From Kaistella antarctica (GTDB lineage Bacteria; Bacteroidota; Bacteroidia; Flavobacteriales; Weeksellaceae): a DNA stretch of 64,000 nucleotides. Within the stretch, counting starts at the first letter, position 1. Every line of letters begins with the position of its first letter. Below the pieces are notes generated by a model, which worked only from the letters and a program-made list of their open reading frames with translations, did no database searches and was not told where the DNA came from. The stretch covers positions 186,001 to 250,000 of the forward strand of contig NZ_FOIX01000003.1 in the NCBI RefSeq assembly GCF_900109615.1. The letters run 5' to 3'. The translations under genes and the position numbers were made by a program. This document shows, one piece after another, positions 53,472 to 61,765 of the stretch.

Positions 53472-53499
53472 TAAATGTAGTAAAAAATTTTACCACAAA
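53472..53499 (-). promoter_or_regulatory. Candidate promoter of the type III PKS cluster
   Basis: On the minus strand TTTG (53499-53496) is followed after 16 bases by TACATTTA (53479-53472), one mismatch from TAnnTTTG. Transcription would start within a few bases of the TTG start codon at 53462. Confidence 0.4.
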
Positions 53500-53614
53500 G
53501 TAATAAAAGTTTTATTTTACTACTTCACTATTTGATTTTTAACCACACTAGCTTAAGATGAGAAGCACATGCTCAAAAGCAAACATTAGTTTCCAATTAT
53601 CGTAGGAAATCTTA

Positions 53615-53788
53615 ATGAACCTTAAATCCTTAAACAAAAAATTACAAAGAGTAAAAAGTTTGGTAATAATCAGAAGGGTTAAAAAAAAACTGTTAAAATG
53701 GACAAAATTAACAGAAGATTATTATGATCATCTGGCTTATTTTTTAAGCGAAAATGATTGCAGTTTATCCGTGTACTTTCCATCATAG
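53615..53788 (+). CDS. Possible 57-residue protein in the dinB/PKS intergenic gap
   Basis: ATG at 53615 opens 57 codons. The basic N-terminal half and the segment KLTEDYYDHLAYFLSENDCS look protein-like, but the frame is short, has no recognised motif and no promoter box was found. The rest of 53463-53919 (about 280 bases) contains nothing I can identify. It may be a gene remnant or chance. Confidence 0.2.
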   Translation: MNLKSLNKKLQRVKSLVIIRRVKKKLLKWTKLTEDYYDHLAYFLSENDCSLSVYFPS

Positions 53789-53919
53789 CTGGAATGAATG
53801 ATTTCACTCTAATAGCTAACATTAGACAATTTGCCAGTTATGCAAACTTAGATATTCAGCAAAATCTGTCTGGGAAAATAAACTCCATATTTTTTATGGT
53901 TAAAAAAAAATTTTACTTT

Positions 53920-55068
53920 TTAAGATACTAATTCAAACCCCGAGGCTCTTCCCAAAGCATTCTTGCCAAAACGATTTTTCATGCGATCCATGGCTTGGTA
54001 AAGATTCATCAGTTCTTCGCTGTCTTCAAATAAATTCATTTGATAATTTCCGTGAACGAGATTCGTAAATCTCAAACCAATCAATCGCAGTCGCATTCTT
54101 CGCGTGTAGAGTTTTTCAAATAAATCTAATGCAACTCTGGCTAAAGTATGATCAATAGAAGTGTAAGAGATTTTACACTGTTTGGTTTCGGTATCGAAAT
54201 TTGCATATCGGATTTTTAAAACCACGGTAGAAGTCAGCCATTTTTCTTTTCTTAATTGATAAGCCAATGATTCAGCCATGCTGGAAATCAGTCTTTTCAA
54301 TTCTAAAATATCCATGGTGTCATTGGTAAAAGTATGTTCGCTGGAGAGTGATTTTCTTTCGGAATAAGGAACCACTGGAGTTAAATCAATTCCGTTGGCT
54401 TTCTTCCAAAGTTCGCCACCGTTTTTACCTATCATTTGCTGCAAGACTAAAACGGGCATATCGGCTAAAGTCTGAATGGTTCGAATTCCAACACGGGAAA
54501 GCAATTGAAAAGTAACATCGCCAACCATTGGGATTTTTCGAACGGAAAGAGGATTTAAAAATGGCTTGATATTTTGAGCCGGAATATCTAATCTTCCGAC
54601 AGGTTTCGATTCTCCGGTACCAATTTTTGAAACCGTTTTATTTGTGGACAAAGCAAAACTGATTGGCAAACCTGTATTTTTCGTAACGGAATCTGCAATT
54701 TCCTTCGTCCATTGATAACACCCAAAAAACTGATCCATGCCAGATAAATCCATATAAAATTCATCGATGCTGGCTTTTTCTAAAATCGGAACTTTTTCCT
54801 GAATAATTTTGGTGACTTCTTTGGAGAATTTTGAATATTTTTCGTAATCTCCACGAATTACTTTGGCTTCTGGACATAACCTCAAGGCCATCTTAATTGG
54901 CATCGCTGAACGCACCCCAAAGCGACGTGCTTCATAAGAACAAGAAGCCACTACTCCTCGATCACCACCACCAATGATGACAGGAATACCCTCTAGTTTT
55001 GATTCTTGTAACCTTTCACAAGACACAAAAAAAGTGTCTAAATCCATATGTGCAATTGCTCGATTCAT
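53920..55068 (-). CDS. dinB: DNA polymerase IV (Y-family)
   Basis: 382 residues. The catalytic carboxylates sit in AHMDLDTFFVSCE and KASIDEFYMDLSG. The thumb HhH and little-finger domain follow (NPLSVRKIPMVG, KSLSSEHTFTND). A C-terminal clamp-binding-like QMNLF is present. It performs error-prone translesion synthesis. It is transcribed divergently from an S24-type repressor, with a minus-strand TAAGTTTG box ending 6 bases before its ATG, so its mRNA is probably nearly leaderless. Damage-dependent control by that repressor is inferred. Confidence 0.95.
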   Translation of the reverse strand: MNRAIAHMDLDTFFVSCERLQESKLEGIPVIIGGGDRGVVASCSYEARRFGVRSAMPIKMALRLCPEAKVIRGDYEKYSKFSKEVTKIIQEKVPILEKASIDEFYMDLSGMDQFFGCYQWTKEIADSVTKNTGLPISFALSTNKTVSKIGTGESKPVGRLDIPAQNIKPFLNPLSVRKIPMVGDVTFQLLSRVGIRTIQTLADMPVLVLQQMIGKNGGELWKKANGIDLTPVVPYSERKSLSSEHTFTNDTMDILELKRLISSMAESLAYQLRKEKWLTSTVVLKIRYANFDTETKQCKISYTSIDHTLARVALDLFEKLYTRRMRLRLIGLRFTNLVHGNYQMNLFEDSEELMNLYQAMDRMKNRFGKNALGRASGFELVS

Positions 55069-55073
55069 GGGTA

Positions 55074-55081
55074 CAAACTTA
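55074..55081 (-). promoter_or_regulatory. -7 promoter box (TAAGTTTG) of dinB
   Basis: TAAGTTTG on the minus strand ends 6 bases before the dinB ATG at 55068, predicting a leader of about 0-3 bases. Confidence 0.45.
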
Positions 55082-55104
55082 GTACGTTTTATATCAAAAA
55101 TTTG

Positions 55105-55131
55105 TATATTTGTTGCTATAATTTATAGCAA
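55105..55131 (+). promoter_or_regulatory. -7 box and perfect 19-bp palindromic operator of the S24 repressor gene
   Basis: TATATTTG (55105-55112) is followed directly by the palindrome TTGCTATAATTTATAGCAA (55113-55131), with 9-bp arms about a central T. Its last base is the A of the ATG. A repressor bound here would cover the start site and start codon, giving autoregulation. The dinB promoter is about 30-40 bases away. Confidence 0.7.
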
Positions 55132-55892
55132 TGTCAGTTTTATCAGAAAACATGCGCCATCTGAGAGGTCAGCAAAAATATGCCCAGCAAAAAATTGCCG
55201 ACGACCTTCTCATCACGCGCGGACGGTACGCAAAATATGAAGATGGCTCCAGTGAACCACCCATCGAAATTCTGATTCGTCTGTCTAAATATTACCGAAT
55301 CAGCATTGATTTATTGGTCGGTTTGGACTTGAGTAAATACTCATTAGAAAAGATGATGAAACTTCCAGATAACCGGACGATTTTTCCCATAACGGTAGAT
55401 GAAAAAGGGGAAAATAAAATAGAAATTATTCCAGAAAAAGCCCAAATGGGTTATCTGCAAGGTTACAGCGATCCAGGATATATTGAAAAGTTGCAAACGA
55501 TTTCCTTACCCTTTTTGCGCAACGGGAAATTCAGGGCTTTTCCGGCAAGTGGAGATTCGATGCCGCCATTTAAAAACGGAACGTTTATCGTGGGGAAATA
55601 TGTGGAAAATGTGAGTGATTTGAAAAGTAATAAAACTTATATTTTCATTACCCAAAATGAAGGGGTGGTTTATAAAAGGTTTAAAAAGAAAACATCAAGA
55701 AACATAATGGTGAGTTCTGATAATCCACTGTACAAACCTTATGATATTAAACTTGCTGAGTTGGTGGAAATTTGGGAATATGCGTGTAGTATTAACACGG
55801 CAGAATTCGAGACGGAGACTTTGGATATGATGACGGTGAAGGATATGTTTTTGAGTTTAAAGAAAGAGATTGATTTGATTAAGAAGAGATAA
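55131..55892 (+). CDS. HTH/S24-family LexA-like repressor
   Basis: 253 residues. It has an N-terminal XRE helix-turn-helix (about 5-65, YAQQKIADDLLITRGRYAKY), a linker, and an S24 peptidase domain with the Ser-Lys dyad at Ser143 (ASGDSMPPF) and Lys182 (VVYKRFKK). The expected cleavage site 36 residues before the serine is Met106-Gly107 (KAQMGYL), where the family normally has Ala-Gly. A C-terminal acidic/hydrophobic tail follows. It likely represses itself and dinB through the palindrome at 55113 and would be inactivated by RecA-stimulated self-cleavage if Met-Gly is accepted. Bacteroidota often lack a classical LexA regulon. Confidence 0.88.
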   Translation: MSVLSENMRHLRGQQKYAQQKIADDLLITRGRYAKYEDGSSEPPIEILIRLSKYYRISIDLLVGLDLSKYSLEKMMKLPDNRTIFPITVDEKGENKIEIIPEKAQMGYLQGYSDPGYIEKLQTISLPFLRNGKFRAFPASGDSMPPFKNGTFIVGKYVENVSDLKSNKTYIFITQNEGVVYKRFKKKTSRNIMVSSDNPLYKPYDIKLAELVEIWEYACSINTAEFETETLDMMTVKDMFLSLKKEIDLIKKR

Positions 55893-55999
55893 GTTTTATC
55901 TTATTCTTTTGTCTTGAAACGAAAGACACTATGTTAATTTCAAAATACTATTAAATATTTGTCTGAACTATTGTAAGCAGAGTTTTATGTTTATTCCTT

Positions 56000-56031
56000 G
56001 TAGGTAGGCGCAACCCTGTCTACTTTTTTTT
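56000..56031 (+). terminator. Terminator downstream of the S24 repressor gene
   Basis: 9-bp stem with two G-U pairs (56000-56008 with 56015-56023), followed by eight T. It is 108 bases after the repressor stop. Confidence 0.75.
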
Positions 56032-56428
56032 ACTCATAATTTGTATTCAATACTTCCTTATTTATCTATAGAATATACATTAAGATTAATAATTTTCTTG
56101 CACAAGCGATTATTGTTATCTTCTGCCGTAAAACTTCCTAAGTATTGTTTAGATTCGGAGAAACTTGAAGACAAGGAATATTTCTTTTTACGGTTGAAAT
56201 CTAATAATCTGGACCAATATATTTCATCTATTTATTAGCTTTATTCTCCAAAGTAAATGATATTTTAACTCTTGAAAACATAAGTGAATCAAAAAATCTA
56301 GACTAAAAACTTATTTAAAAATTTAATCCTAAACTTTCGTATTTATCTTGTCCTCAATAGGAAACTTGAGTTGAAATAAAATCGTTTCTTTAACTAGAGA
56401 GTTTTAGTAAGAGTCTCATTTTCAATTG
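56032..56428. other. Intergenic region, nothing convincing
   Basis: AT-rich DNA between the terminator and the repeat at 56429. A 65-codon plus-strand frame (56041-56238) has no motif or promoter box and starts 10 bases after the terminator. I do not call it a gene. Confidence 0.5.
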
Positions 56429-56510
56429 CACCATCATCACATCGGCACGTCAACTTATCGCTACATCAGCAAATCATCAAATCAGCACATCACCAAATCA
56501 TCACATCAAC
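56429..56510. repeat. Degenerate CATCAnCAAAT-type tandem repeat
   Basis: About eight imperfect 9-10-base units such as ACATCAGCAA, ATCATCAA, ATCAGCAC, ATCACCAA follow each other, ending within the stop of the quinone oxidoreductase gene. On the minus strand the units read GATGATTTG / GTTGATG, like the insert in mnmE at 62142. Confidence 0.7.
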
Positions 56511-57480
56511 CCACCGTCAACAAGATCTTCCCAATATGTTCACTGCCTTCCATCAGGCGATGTGCTTCAGCAGCTTCTGCGAGGGGGAATGTTTTGTATA
56601 TGATTGGAAGAATCTGTTTTGAATGAAACATTGGCCAGATATTTTTTTCGACATCTTTGGCGATCTGGGTTTTTACTTCGGCGGTTTGGGGTTTTAGAAA
56701 ACTTCCGGTGAGGGTGAGATTCTTTGCCATAATGGTGCGCAGATTAATATTGACGTCCATGCTTTTCATACCGTTGATGTAACAAAGGCGGCCTTTTTTA
56801 TTCAGAATTTCGAGATTCTTTTGGGTGTAATCTCCACCGACCATGTCTAAAATGACATCGATATTCTCGTCTTTGAGGATTTCTTCGAATGACTCTTTTT
56901 TGTAGTTGATGACTTTGTCAACGCCCATTTTCTGAAGGAAATCGATCTTGTCTTCGCTTCCGGCAGTGGTGTAAGTTTTGCAACCCCACGCTTTTGCCAT
57001 TTGCAAACCCATGGTTCCGATGCCGCTCGTTCCGCCGTGGATCAATAATTTTTCACCAGGTTGAAGTTTGCCCAAATGAAAGACGTTGAACCAAACCGTA
57101 AAAACCGTTTCCGGAATTGCCGCTGCGTCGGTTAAACTGATACCTTCTGGGATAGGAAGACAGTGAGAACTATAAACCGCCACATATTCTGCATAACCGC
57201 CGTCTGCAATGAGTGCGCAGACTTTATCTCCGACTTTTTTATCAGTTACGGCTGAACCGATTTCTGTGATTTCGCCGGAAACTTCTAAGCCCGGAATTAA
57301 AGTGGTTGGCGAACCTTTACCGTAAGTGTCGGTGTTTTTTCTCGTGATAATATCGCTCCGATTGACTCCGGCAGCTTTTACTTTAATTAAAACTTGGTTT
57401 TCTGCAGGTATTGGTTTTGGAGTTTCCTGTAATTGTAAAACTTCCGGTCCACCGGATTTTGTGATATGGATTGCTTTCAT
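56506..57480 (-). CDS. NAD(P)H:quinone oxidoreductase, zinc-independent MDR family (PIG3-like)
   Basis: 324 residues. It opens with MKAIHITKSGGPEVLQLQE, then KVKAAGVNRSDI and PGLEVSGEI. The nucleotide-binding motif is LIHGGTSGIGTMGLQMAKAW. Zinc-binding cysteines are absent, as in quinone oxidoreductases. The enzyme reduces quinones with NADPH. Its last codons overlap a low-complexity repeat. The next gene upstream on the same strand (DinB-like, 57547) is 66 bases away. Confidence 0.9.
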   Translation of the reverse strand: MKAIHITKSGGPEVLQLQETPKPIPAENQVLIKVKAAGVNRSDIITRKNTDTYGKGSPTTLIPGLEVSGEITEIGSAVTDKKVGDKVCALIADGGYAEYVAVYSSHCLPIPEGISLTDAAAIPETVFTVWFNVFHLGKLQPGEKLLIHGGTSGIGTMGLQMAKAWGCKTYTTAGSEDKIDFLQKMGVDKVINYKKESFEEILKDENIDVILDMVGGDYTQKNLEILNKKGRLCYINGMKSMDVNINLRTIMAKNLTLTGSFLKPQTAEVKTQIAKDVEKNIWPMFHSKQILPIIYKTFPLAEAAEAHRLMEGSEHIGKILLTVG

Positions 57481-57546
57481 TCTTTATTCTTCTGGCTTAA
57501 AGATAAAAAATTTCAAAGCGATTAGAGAGAAATGGAATTGCTAATT

Positions 57547-58125
57547 TTATTTCTTTTGCTCGCTAAAACGGTGTTCGTTGTTTTTAAATTCCAACTCCAG
57601 CTTGTCGATCTGGTTTAAATGTCTTTCAATATGATTGGTTAAAAACAGGAAAGTATCTCCCAATTTTAAGCTGATTAAGGATGAAATAGAGGTTGTAATT
57701 TTTATTTTATTTAAGCTCACTTGCCTAGAATCCTGGAGAAGATTTAATAATTGATTCTGCTGTATAATAAATTTTTCAATCGTAGATTTGTCGATTTTTT
57801 GGTGCATAGGATTGTTGGCTTTGAAGGTCTTTATCTTCTTTGCATTCTTTTTGGGTAACATACTTTGGGCAAAATAGTTCCCTAAGAGACCGGGTTTAAA
57901 ATGGAGTTCACTTTTAGTTTTGGAAGTGTTTATTTTTCGTTCGATTTGAGGCAGATAAAATTCGCCGTAAAGATTGAGGTGTTCCAAACATTCTAAGATC
58001 GTCCACGAATTTGGGCTTGGTCGCCAATTCAATTGCGGTAAATCATAGTGGCTTAGTTTTTTTGCAACCGCTCGAAAGCCGTTCGCTCTTTCAGAAAGGT
58101 GATCAAGTAATTTTTCCGAGTCCAT
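57547..58125 (-). CDS. DinB-family (four-helix) protein
   Basis: 192 residues. The DinB-like histidine pattern is seen in NSWTILECLEHLNLYGEFYL (about residue 48) and LTNHIERHLNQIDKLE (about 165-170), which could bind a divalent metal. The opening LNWRPSPNSWTILECL is a common DinB_2 signature. The family includes thiol transferases and proteins of unknown function, and is unrelated to DNA polymerase IV despite the name. It may be cotranscribed with the quinone oxidoreductase gene. Confidence 0.82.
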   Translation of the reverse strand: MDSEKLLDHLSERANGFRAVAKKLSHYDLPQLNWRPSPNSWTILECLEHLNLYGEFYLPQIERKINTSKTKSELHFKPGLLGNYFAQSMLPKKNAKKIKTFKANNPMHQKIDKSTIEKFIIQQNQLLNLLQDSRQVSLNKIKITTSISSLISLKLGDTFLFLTNHIERHLNQIDKLELEFKNNEHRFSEQKK

Positions 58126-58182
58126 ATCAAACTAGTTTAAGACAAAGGTGGGTAAAAAGAACATTTTAAATCTTGATTGAAG

Positions 58183-58693
58183 TCAATGTTTTTGGAGCCT
58201 AGATAATGTTTCGGCACTCATCCGCAAATAATTTGCAATATATCGGTGTGGAATTTCCTGAAAAAGCTGCGGACTTCTCTTCAAAACGCGCTGGTATCTT
58301 TCTTCTGGTGAACTCGTCAGCAAATCAAGCTCCCTTCCATTTGTTGCAAGACGAGATTTTCTAGGATATTATTCCATATCACCGAATGATGATCGCGGTT
58401 CAAATAATCCTGCAGTTGCTTTTTGGTAATGACTCGAGGTCGGTTTTCTTTAAAGCCTGAATAGAAAATACGGACGGTTTTCCGGTGAGATAAGAATCCA
58501 GCGAAACCACTAGATGGTTGGTATAGCCGAACCTAATGATTTGATCTTCGTATTTGTCATCCGAAACAAAGATTCTTAAACTGCCACTTTTCACAAAGTA
58601 AATATTGGTGTCAACAGTTCCGCTTAAACATAAATATTTGTGTAGTTGCAGCGTGAGCGTCGTTTCAGAAAGTTAGATAAGGTCTGTCAGCAT
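58183..58693 (-). pseudogene. Broken Crp/Fnr-family transcriptional regulator
   Basis: Translated on the minus strand, the pieces of a Crp/Fnr regulator appear in three frames. From ATG 58693 the sequence reads MLTDLI, then TAA. In the same frame it continues as a cNMP-binding domain (YLCLSGTVDTNIYFVKSGSL, IIRFGYTNHLVVSLDSYLTG, IQALKKTDLESLPK). A frameshift near 58410 moves into KKQLQDYLNRDHHSVIWNNI, then LENLVLQQMEG, and a second near 58325 into ELDLLTSSPEERYQRVLKRS, followed by PQLFQEIPHRYIANYLRMSA and ETLSRL, ending at TGA 58183. The stop codon, two frameshifts and a shortened N-terminus show it is inactive. Confidence 0.85.
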
Positions 58694-58702
58694 AAGTTAT
58701 CG

Positions 58703-59149
58703 TTAAGGAATCACTTTGTATTTTGTACTATCCGTATTTCCAAAAACTTTTTTTTGAATCCGTTTTGCTAAATCGACCGTTTCTGTGATACTCGTGTTTG
58801 TTTTTAGACTTAAATAGGGGATTTTATCTAATTTTTCTGTTTCAAAATTGATATTATGTTTCGAAGCAAATTTTTCTAATGGTTCTAAGTAAGGACGCTG
58901 AATCTTTTTAAGTGCCCTAAACTCTACATTAAAATTCTGATCATTCCGGACGAAAAAGAGACTGTCGTATGCATTTGCAGTGATTCCAATAAAATTAAAG
59001 TCGGTTTTTCCCTCCAGGACCAGGTTGAGTTCTTGAGCTAAATCTTCCAGTTGAATTTGCTTTGCAGTAAATCGATCTCTGCGTTTTTCAGTGCCGGTAT
59101 TTTTACCAAACGTTTTGATGCTGTTGATGATGGATTTAAATATATTCAT
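58703..59149 (-). CDS. Hypothetical cytoplasmic protein
   Basis: 148 residues with no signal peptide. I do not recognise a domain. The N-terminus is basic and helical (MNIFKSIINSIKTFGKN), followed by mixed alpha/beta sequence (ELNLVLEGKTDFNFIGITAN). It lies 28 bases downstream of the 59178 gene and just before the Crp/Fnr pseudogene on the same strand, so it is the last intact member of that gene group. Confidence 0.55.
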   Translation of the reverse strand: MNIFKSIINSIKTFGKNTGTEKRRDRFTAKQIQLEDLAQELNLVLEGKTDFNFIGITANAYDSLFFVRNDQNFNVEFRALKKIQRPYLEPLEKFASKHNINFETEKLDKIPYLSLKTNTSITETVDLAKRIQKKVFGNTDSTKYKVIP

Positions 59150-59177
59150 ATTGATTTAGCTTTTTAATTATACGCTT

Positions 59178-59726
59178 TTACCTGCTTTTTGCTTTCTGTA
59201 ATTCAAGACGGAAAATTTTACAGTCTTTTAAAAGTTCTGCCTCTTTACTTTTCTTATCCATTTTGGTGAAGATCTCTTTTCCAGTTTGCTTGATTGAAAA
59301 TAATTTGGAGTTTTCAAAATAAAATCGAGCTGTGTAGACCGGTTCGGGTTTTGTGTGATTCAAGCCAGTTACTTGATTTGATTTATCTTTTATAGCTGCA
59401 AATTGATCTTGCTTTTCAAAAACGAAAATTAATTCATCGTCGGAAAAGAAATATTCGGAGGTTTTCAATCCGTAAGATAGACCGACACTGTAAACAATTT
59501 TTTTCAGTTTTCCATTTTTATAATAACCGGAAAGTTCTTGTCCGCCATCAGTGGCTTCGTTTTTTACGTTCACAAAATAGTCGTTATCTAATTTTTTGAT
59601 CTGATAACTTTTTTCCGTATTGATGGCTTCAACCTTTTTGCGAACAGCAGCGATTCTTTCGGCATCTTGTCCAAAAAGGAAAGAAGTGAAGGTTAGAAAA
59701 AATATTAATAAAAGATTTGATTTCAT
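59178..59726 (-). CDS. Hypothetical secreted protein
   Basis: 182 residues with a signal peptide ending near LFGQ (about 20). The mature part has a coiled charged stretch (AERIAAVRKKVEAINTEKSY) and then strand-like sequence including GYYKNGKLKKIVYSVGL, which recalls single MORN-type repeats. Function unknown. It is 37 bases downstream of the serine hydrolase gene on the same strand. Confidence 0.6.
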   Translation of the reverse strand: MKSNLLLIFFLTFTSFLFGQDAERIAAVRKKVEAINTEKSYQIKKLDNDYFVNVKNEATDGGQELSGYYKNGKLKKIVYSVGLSYGLKTSEYFFSDDELIFVFEKQDQFAAIKDKSNQVTGLNHTKPEPVYTARFYFENSKLFSIKQTGKEIFTKMDKKSKEAELLKDCKIFRLELQKAKSR

Positions 59727-59763
59727 TGTCTGAATTAATTCTTGTCCTGCTAAAATACATCAA

Positions 59764-61548
59764 TTACTGACTGTTATCTCTCATTATCTCATATTGGCCT
59801 GAAGCGTCCTTTTGCACCATCGATTTCACTTTGCCGTTCTCCATAATAAATTCTATGGTGATCTCTGCAGATTCTTTAATTTTAAAAATGTTCGGTTGGT
59901 AGGGAATCAGCTCAATATCCGGCGCACCTTTCATGAACAAATGATTTTTATCTTTTAAAATAACTTCTAAAGTACTGGTCGCTATTTTATATTTTCCCGC
60001 GTATTTACTTAGGATCTCAACGGTATTTAAAGTTTCATCTGGTTTTTTTGTAAAAGTAACTTCTCCCTCATCTAGTGAAATAATAAAACGATCAATGTCA
60101 CCCTGGGGACTGGTTTGGTAATTAAGTGAATAAAGACCGTCTTCTTCATCATTAATGGTGTCGAAACGGTCGTAATGAAAATGATTAAGGGCAAGTTTTA
60201 TATTATGGAAGGTAAACATCATCTTTGCGTCTTTTTGAGAGACGTTGATAATACCATAGGCTTTATTTTCAAAATTTCCTAAATAATCATTGAGTGGGTG
60301 CGAAGGTTTTGTATTAGGAATTTGCCCGACTGTTGCTTTTGCTCTTCCTTCTTTTGCTATTTTTTTACGCGCATCTCGGCTTTTTAAACCTCTTTCACTC
60401 CAGGGTGTAGTTGAAAGTCCCAATAAATGTTCGTAAATATTGTAATTGATGGAATTATAACTCATGCTGTGTTCGCCGATTACAAAAAGAATGACGCCAA
60501 TATTATCCTGTGGCATATAGGATATTTGAGAAAAGATTCCATTTAAATGTCCTCCATGAAGCACTAACTGATGACCTCTATAAGCTTCTGTTTGTCGTCC
60601 CATTCCATAAACCGGATTCAAAACTTCTGTGAATCCTTGATCCAAACTGTAGTTGTGCAAGGCAATTGAAGGTTCCATGGTTTCTTTAACAATCGCTTCC
60701 GGAATAACTTGTTTTCCTTCATAAATTCCTTTATTCATCAATGCAGAAAGCCAGTGCGACAGATCGTTGATGTTAGAAATGATGGAGGCGGCTGGACCCA
60801 AACCTTCAGTTTCGCTGAGATAATTTATTTTGTAGAGGATAGTGGTGTCTCTTTTTTCATTGTAGGGAACAAAAATATCGCTCTGCTTTTCCATTTCGGG
60901 AATACTAAAAACGGTGCTGTTCATTTTCAAAGGTTTCAAAATTTTCTCCTGAACATAGTGCTCCCACGTTTTATTTTCTACCAGTTCAATAAGATGCCCA
61001 GCCGAAGCATACATTAAATTATTGTAAAGATATCCCTGACGTAACGGTTGGGAGGGTTCTAAATACTTTAATTTCTCAAAAAATTCTTTTCGTGTAAAAT
61101 CAGATTTATACCAGATCATGTCATGTCTTGTGACTCCCGTGCGATGGGAAAGCATATCTCTAAGGGTAATAGTGTTATTAAGATCATTGTTATAGAATTC
61201 AATAGCGGGGACAAAAGTTTTGATGGGTTTGTCCCAGTCTAATTTTCCTTCATTGACCAAAAATCCGAGGGCTGTTGCCGTAAATAATTTGGTGTTGGAG
61301 GCTAATTGAAATAAAGTATTGGCGGTGATCGGTAATTTTTTTTCGTAATCCCGATAGCCATAGCCTTTTACAAAAACCAGTTTTCCATCTTTGACAATCC
61401 CGACCCCAACTCCTGGAATATTCCAGTCTTTGAGGTTTTTCTCCATTTCTTTGTCAAACTTCTTCATTTTGTTTTGAATGTTGACATCCTGTGCGAATGA
61501 AAAACTTGCAAAGAAGAGCAAGCAAATAAATAAATTAGTTGTTTTCAT
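59764..61548 (-). CDS. Secreted serine hydrolase, class C beta-lactamase-like
   Basis: 594 residues with a signal peptide ending at FAQ (about 20). The beta-lactamase/penicillin-binding-like domain (about 25-390) has the SxxK motif SNTK (Ser84, Lys87), the tyrosine motif YNN (Tyr175), and HGGHLNG in place of KTG. A C-terminal DUF3471-like beta domain follows (about 420-590). Members are D-amino-acid peptidases, esterases or lactamases. Antibiotic hydrolysis cannot be assumed. It heads a possible three-gene group with 59178 and 58703. Confidence 0.87.
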   Translation of the reverse strand: MKTTNLFICLLFFASFSFAQDVNIQNKMKKFDKEMEKNLKDWNIPGVGVGIVKDGKLVFVKGYGYRDYEKKLPITANTLFQLASNTKLFTATALGFLVNEGKLDWDKPIKTFVPAIEFYNNDLNNTITLRDMLSHRTGVTRHDMIWYKSDFTRKEFFEKLKYLEPSQPLRQGYLYNNLMYASAGHLIELVENKTWEHYVQEKILKPLKMNSTVFSIPEMEKQSDIFVPYNEKRDTTILYKINYLSETEGLGPAASIISNINDLSHWLSALMNKGIYEGKQVIPEAIVKETMEPSIALHNYSLDQGFTEVLNPVYGMGRQTEAYRGHQLVLHGGHLNGIFSQISYMPQDNIGVILFVIGEHSMSYNSINYNIYEHLLGLSTTPWSERGLKSRDARKKIAKEGRAKATVGQIPNTKPSHPLNDYLGNFENKAYGIINVSQKDAKMMFTFHNIKLALNHFHYDRFDTINDEEDGLYSLNYQTSPQGDIDRFIISLDEGEVTFTKKPDETLNTVEILSKYAGKYKIATSTLEVILKDKNHLFMKGAPDIELIPYQPNIFKIKESAEITIEFIMENGKVKSMVQKDASGQYEIMRDNSQ

Positions 61549-61765
61549 GATTTCGGTTTTTAGTTTTTATTAAAGGGAGGTTTTGACCATCTGCGGAGAT
61601 TTGTCAAAACTAAAAACAGAAAATCATTAACCTTTTAGTTAAATTAAATCATCCTCTGTTTCGTCAAACTAATTTACAAAATAATGGCTTTCAAAGACTT
61701 AAATGATTGATTTATTTTTAATTAAGCGGGAATTTAGTTCTCCAAAGGAAAATCCATCTTTCATT
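61549..61765. other. Intergenic region, no gene
   Basis: AT-rich upstream region of the serine hydrolase. No exact minus-strand TAnnTTTG box was seen. Confidence 0.4.

Noticed and set aside
56041-56238. 65-codon plus-strand frame
   Set aside because: It begins 10 bases after a strong terminator, has no promoter box, motif or signal, and its composition matches AT-rich non-coding DNA.
56426-56626. 66-codon plus-strand frame rich in His, Ser and Thr
   Set aside because: It is a translation of the low-complexity CATCA repeat and continues antisense into the quinone oxidoreductase gene.
57547-58125. Link between the DinB-family protein and DNA damage via dinB
   Set aside because: The DinB four-helix family shares only a name with DNA polymerase IV, and the two genes are 2.5 kb apart with other genes between.
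58400-58594. 64-codon minus-strand frame as an independent gene
   Set aside because: It is the middle part of the cNMP-binding domain of the broken Crp/Fnr regulator (58183-58693).
59764-61548. Calling the serine hydrolase an antibiotic beta-lactamase
   Set aside because: It has SxxK and YxN, but HGG in place of KTG and an extra C-terminal domain. It groups with general serine hydrolases and peptidases.
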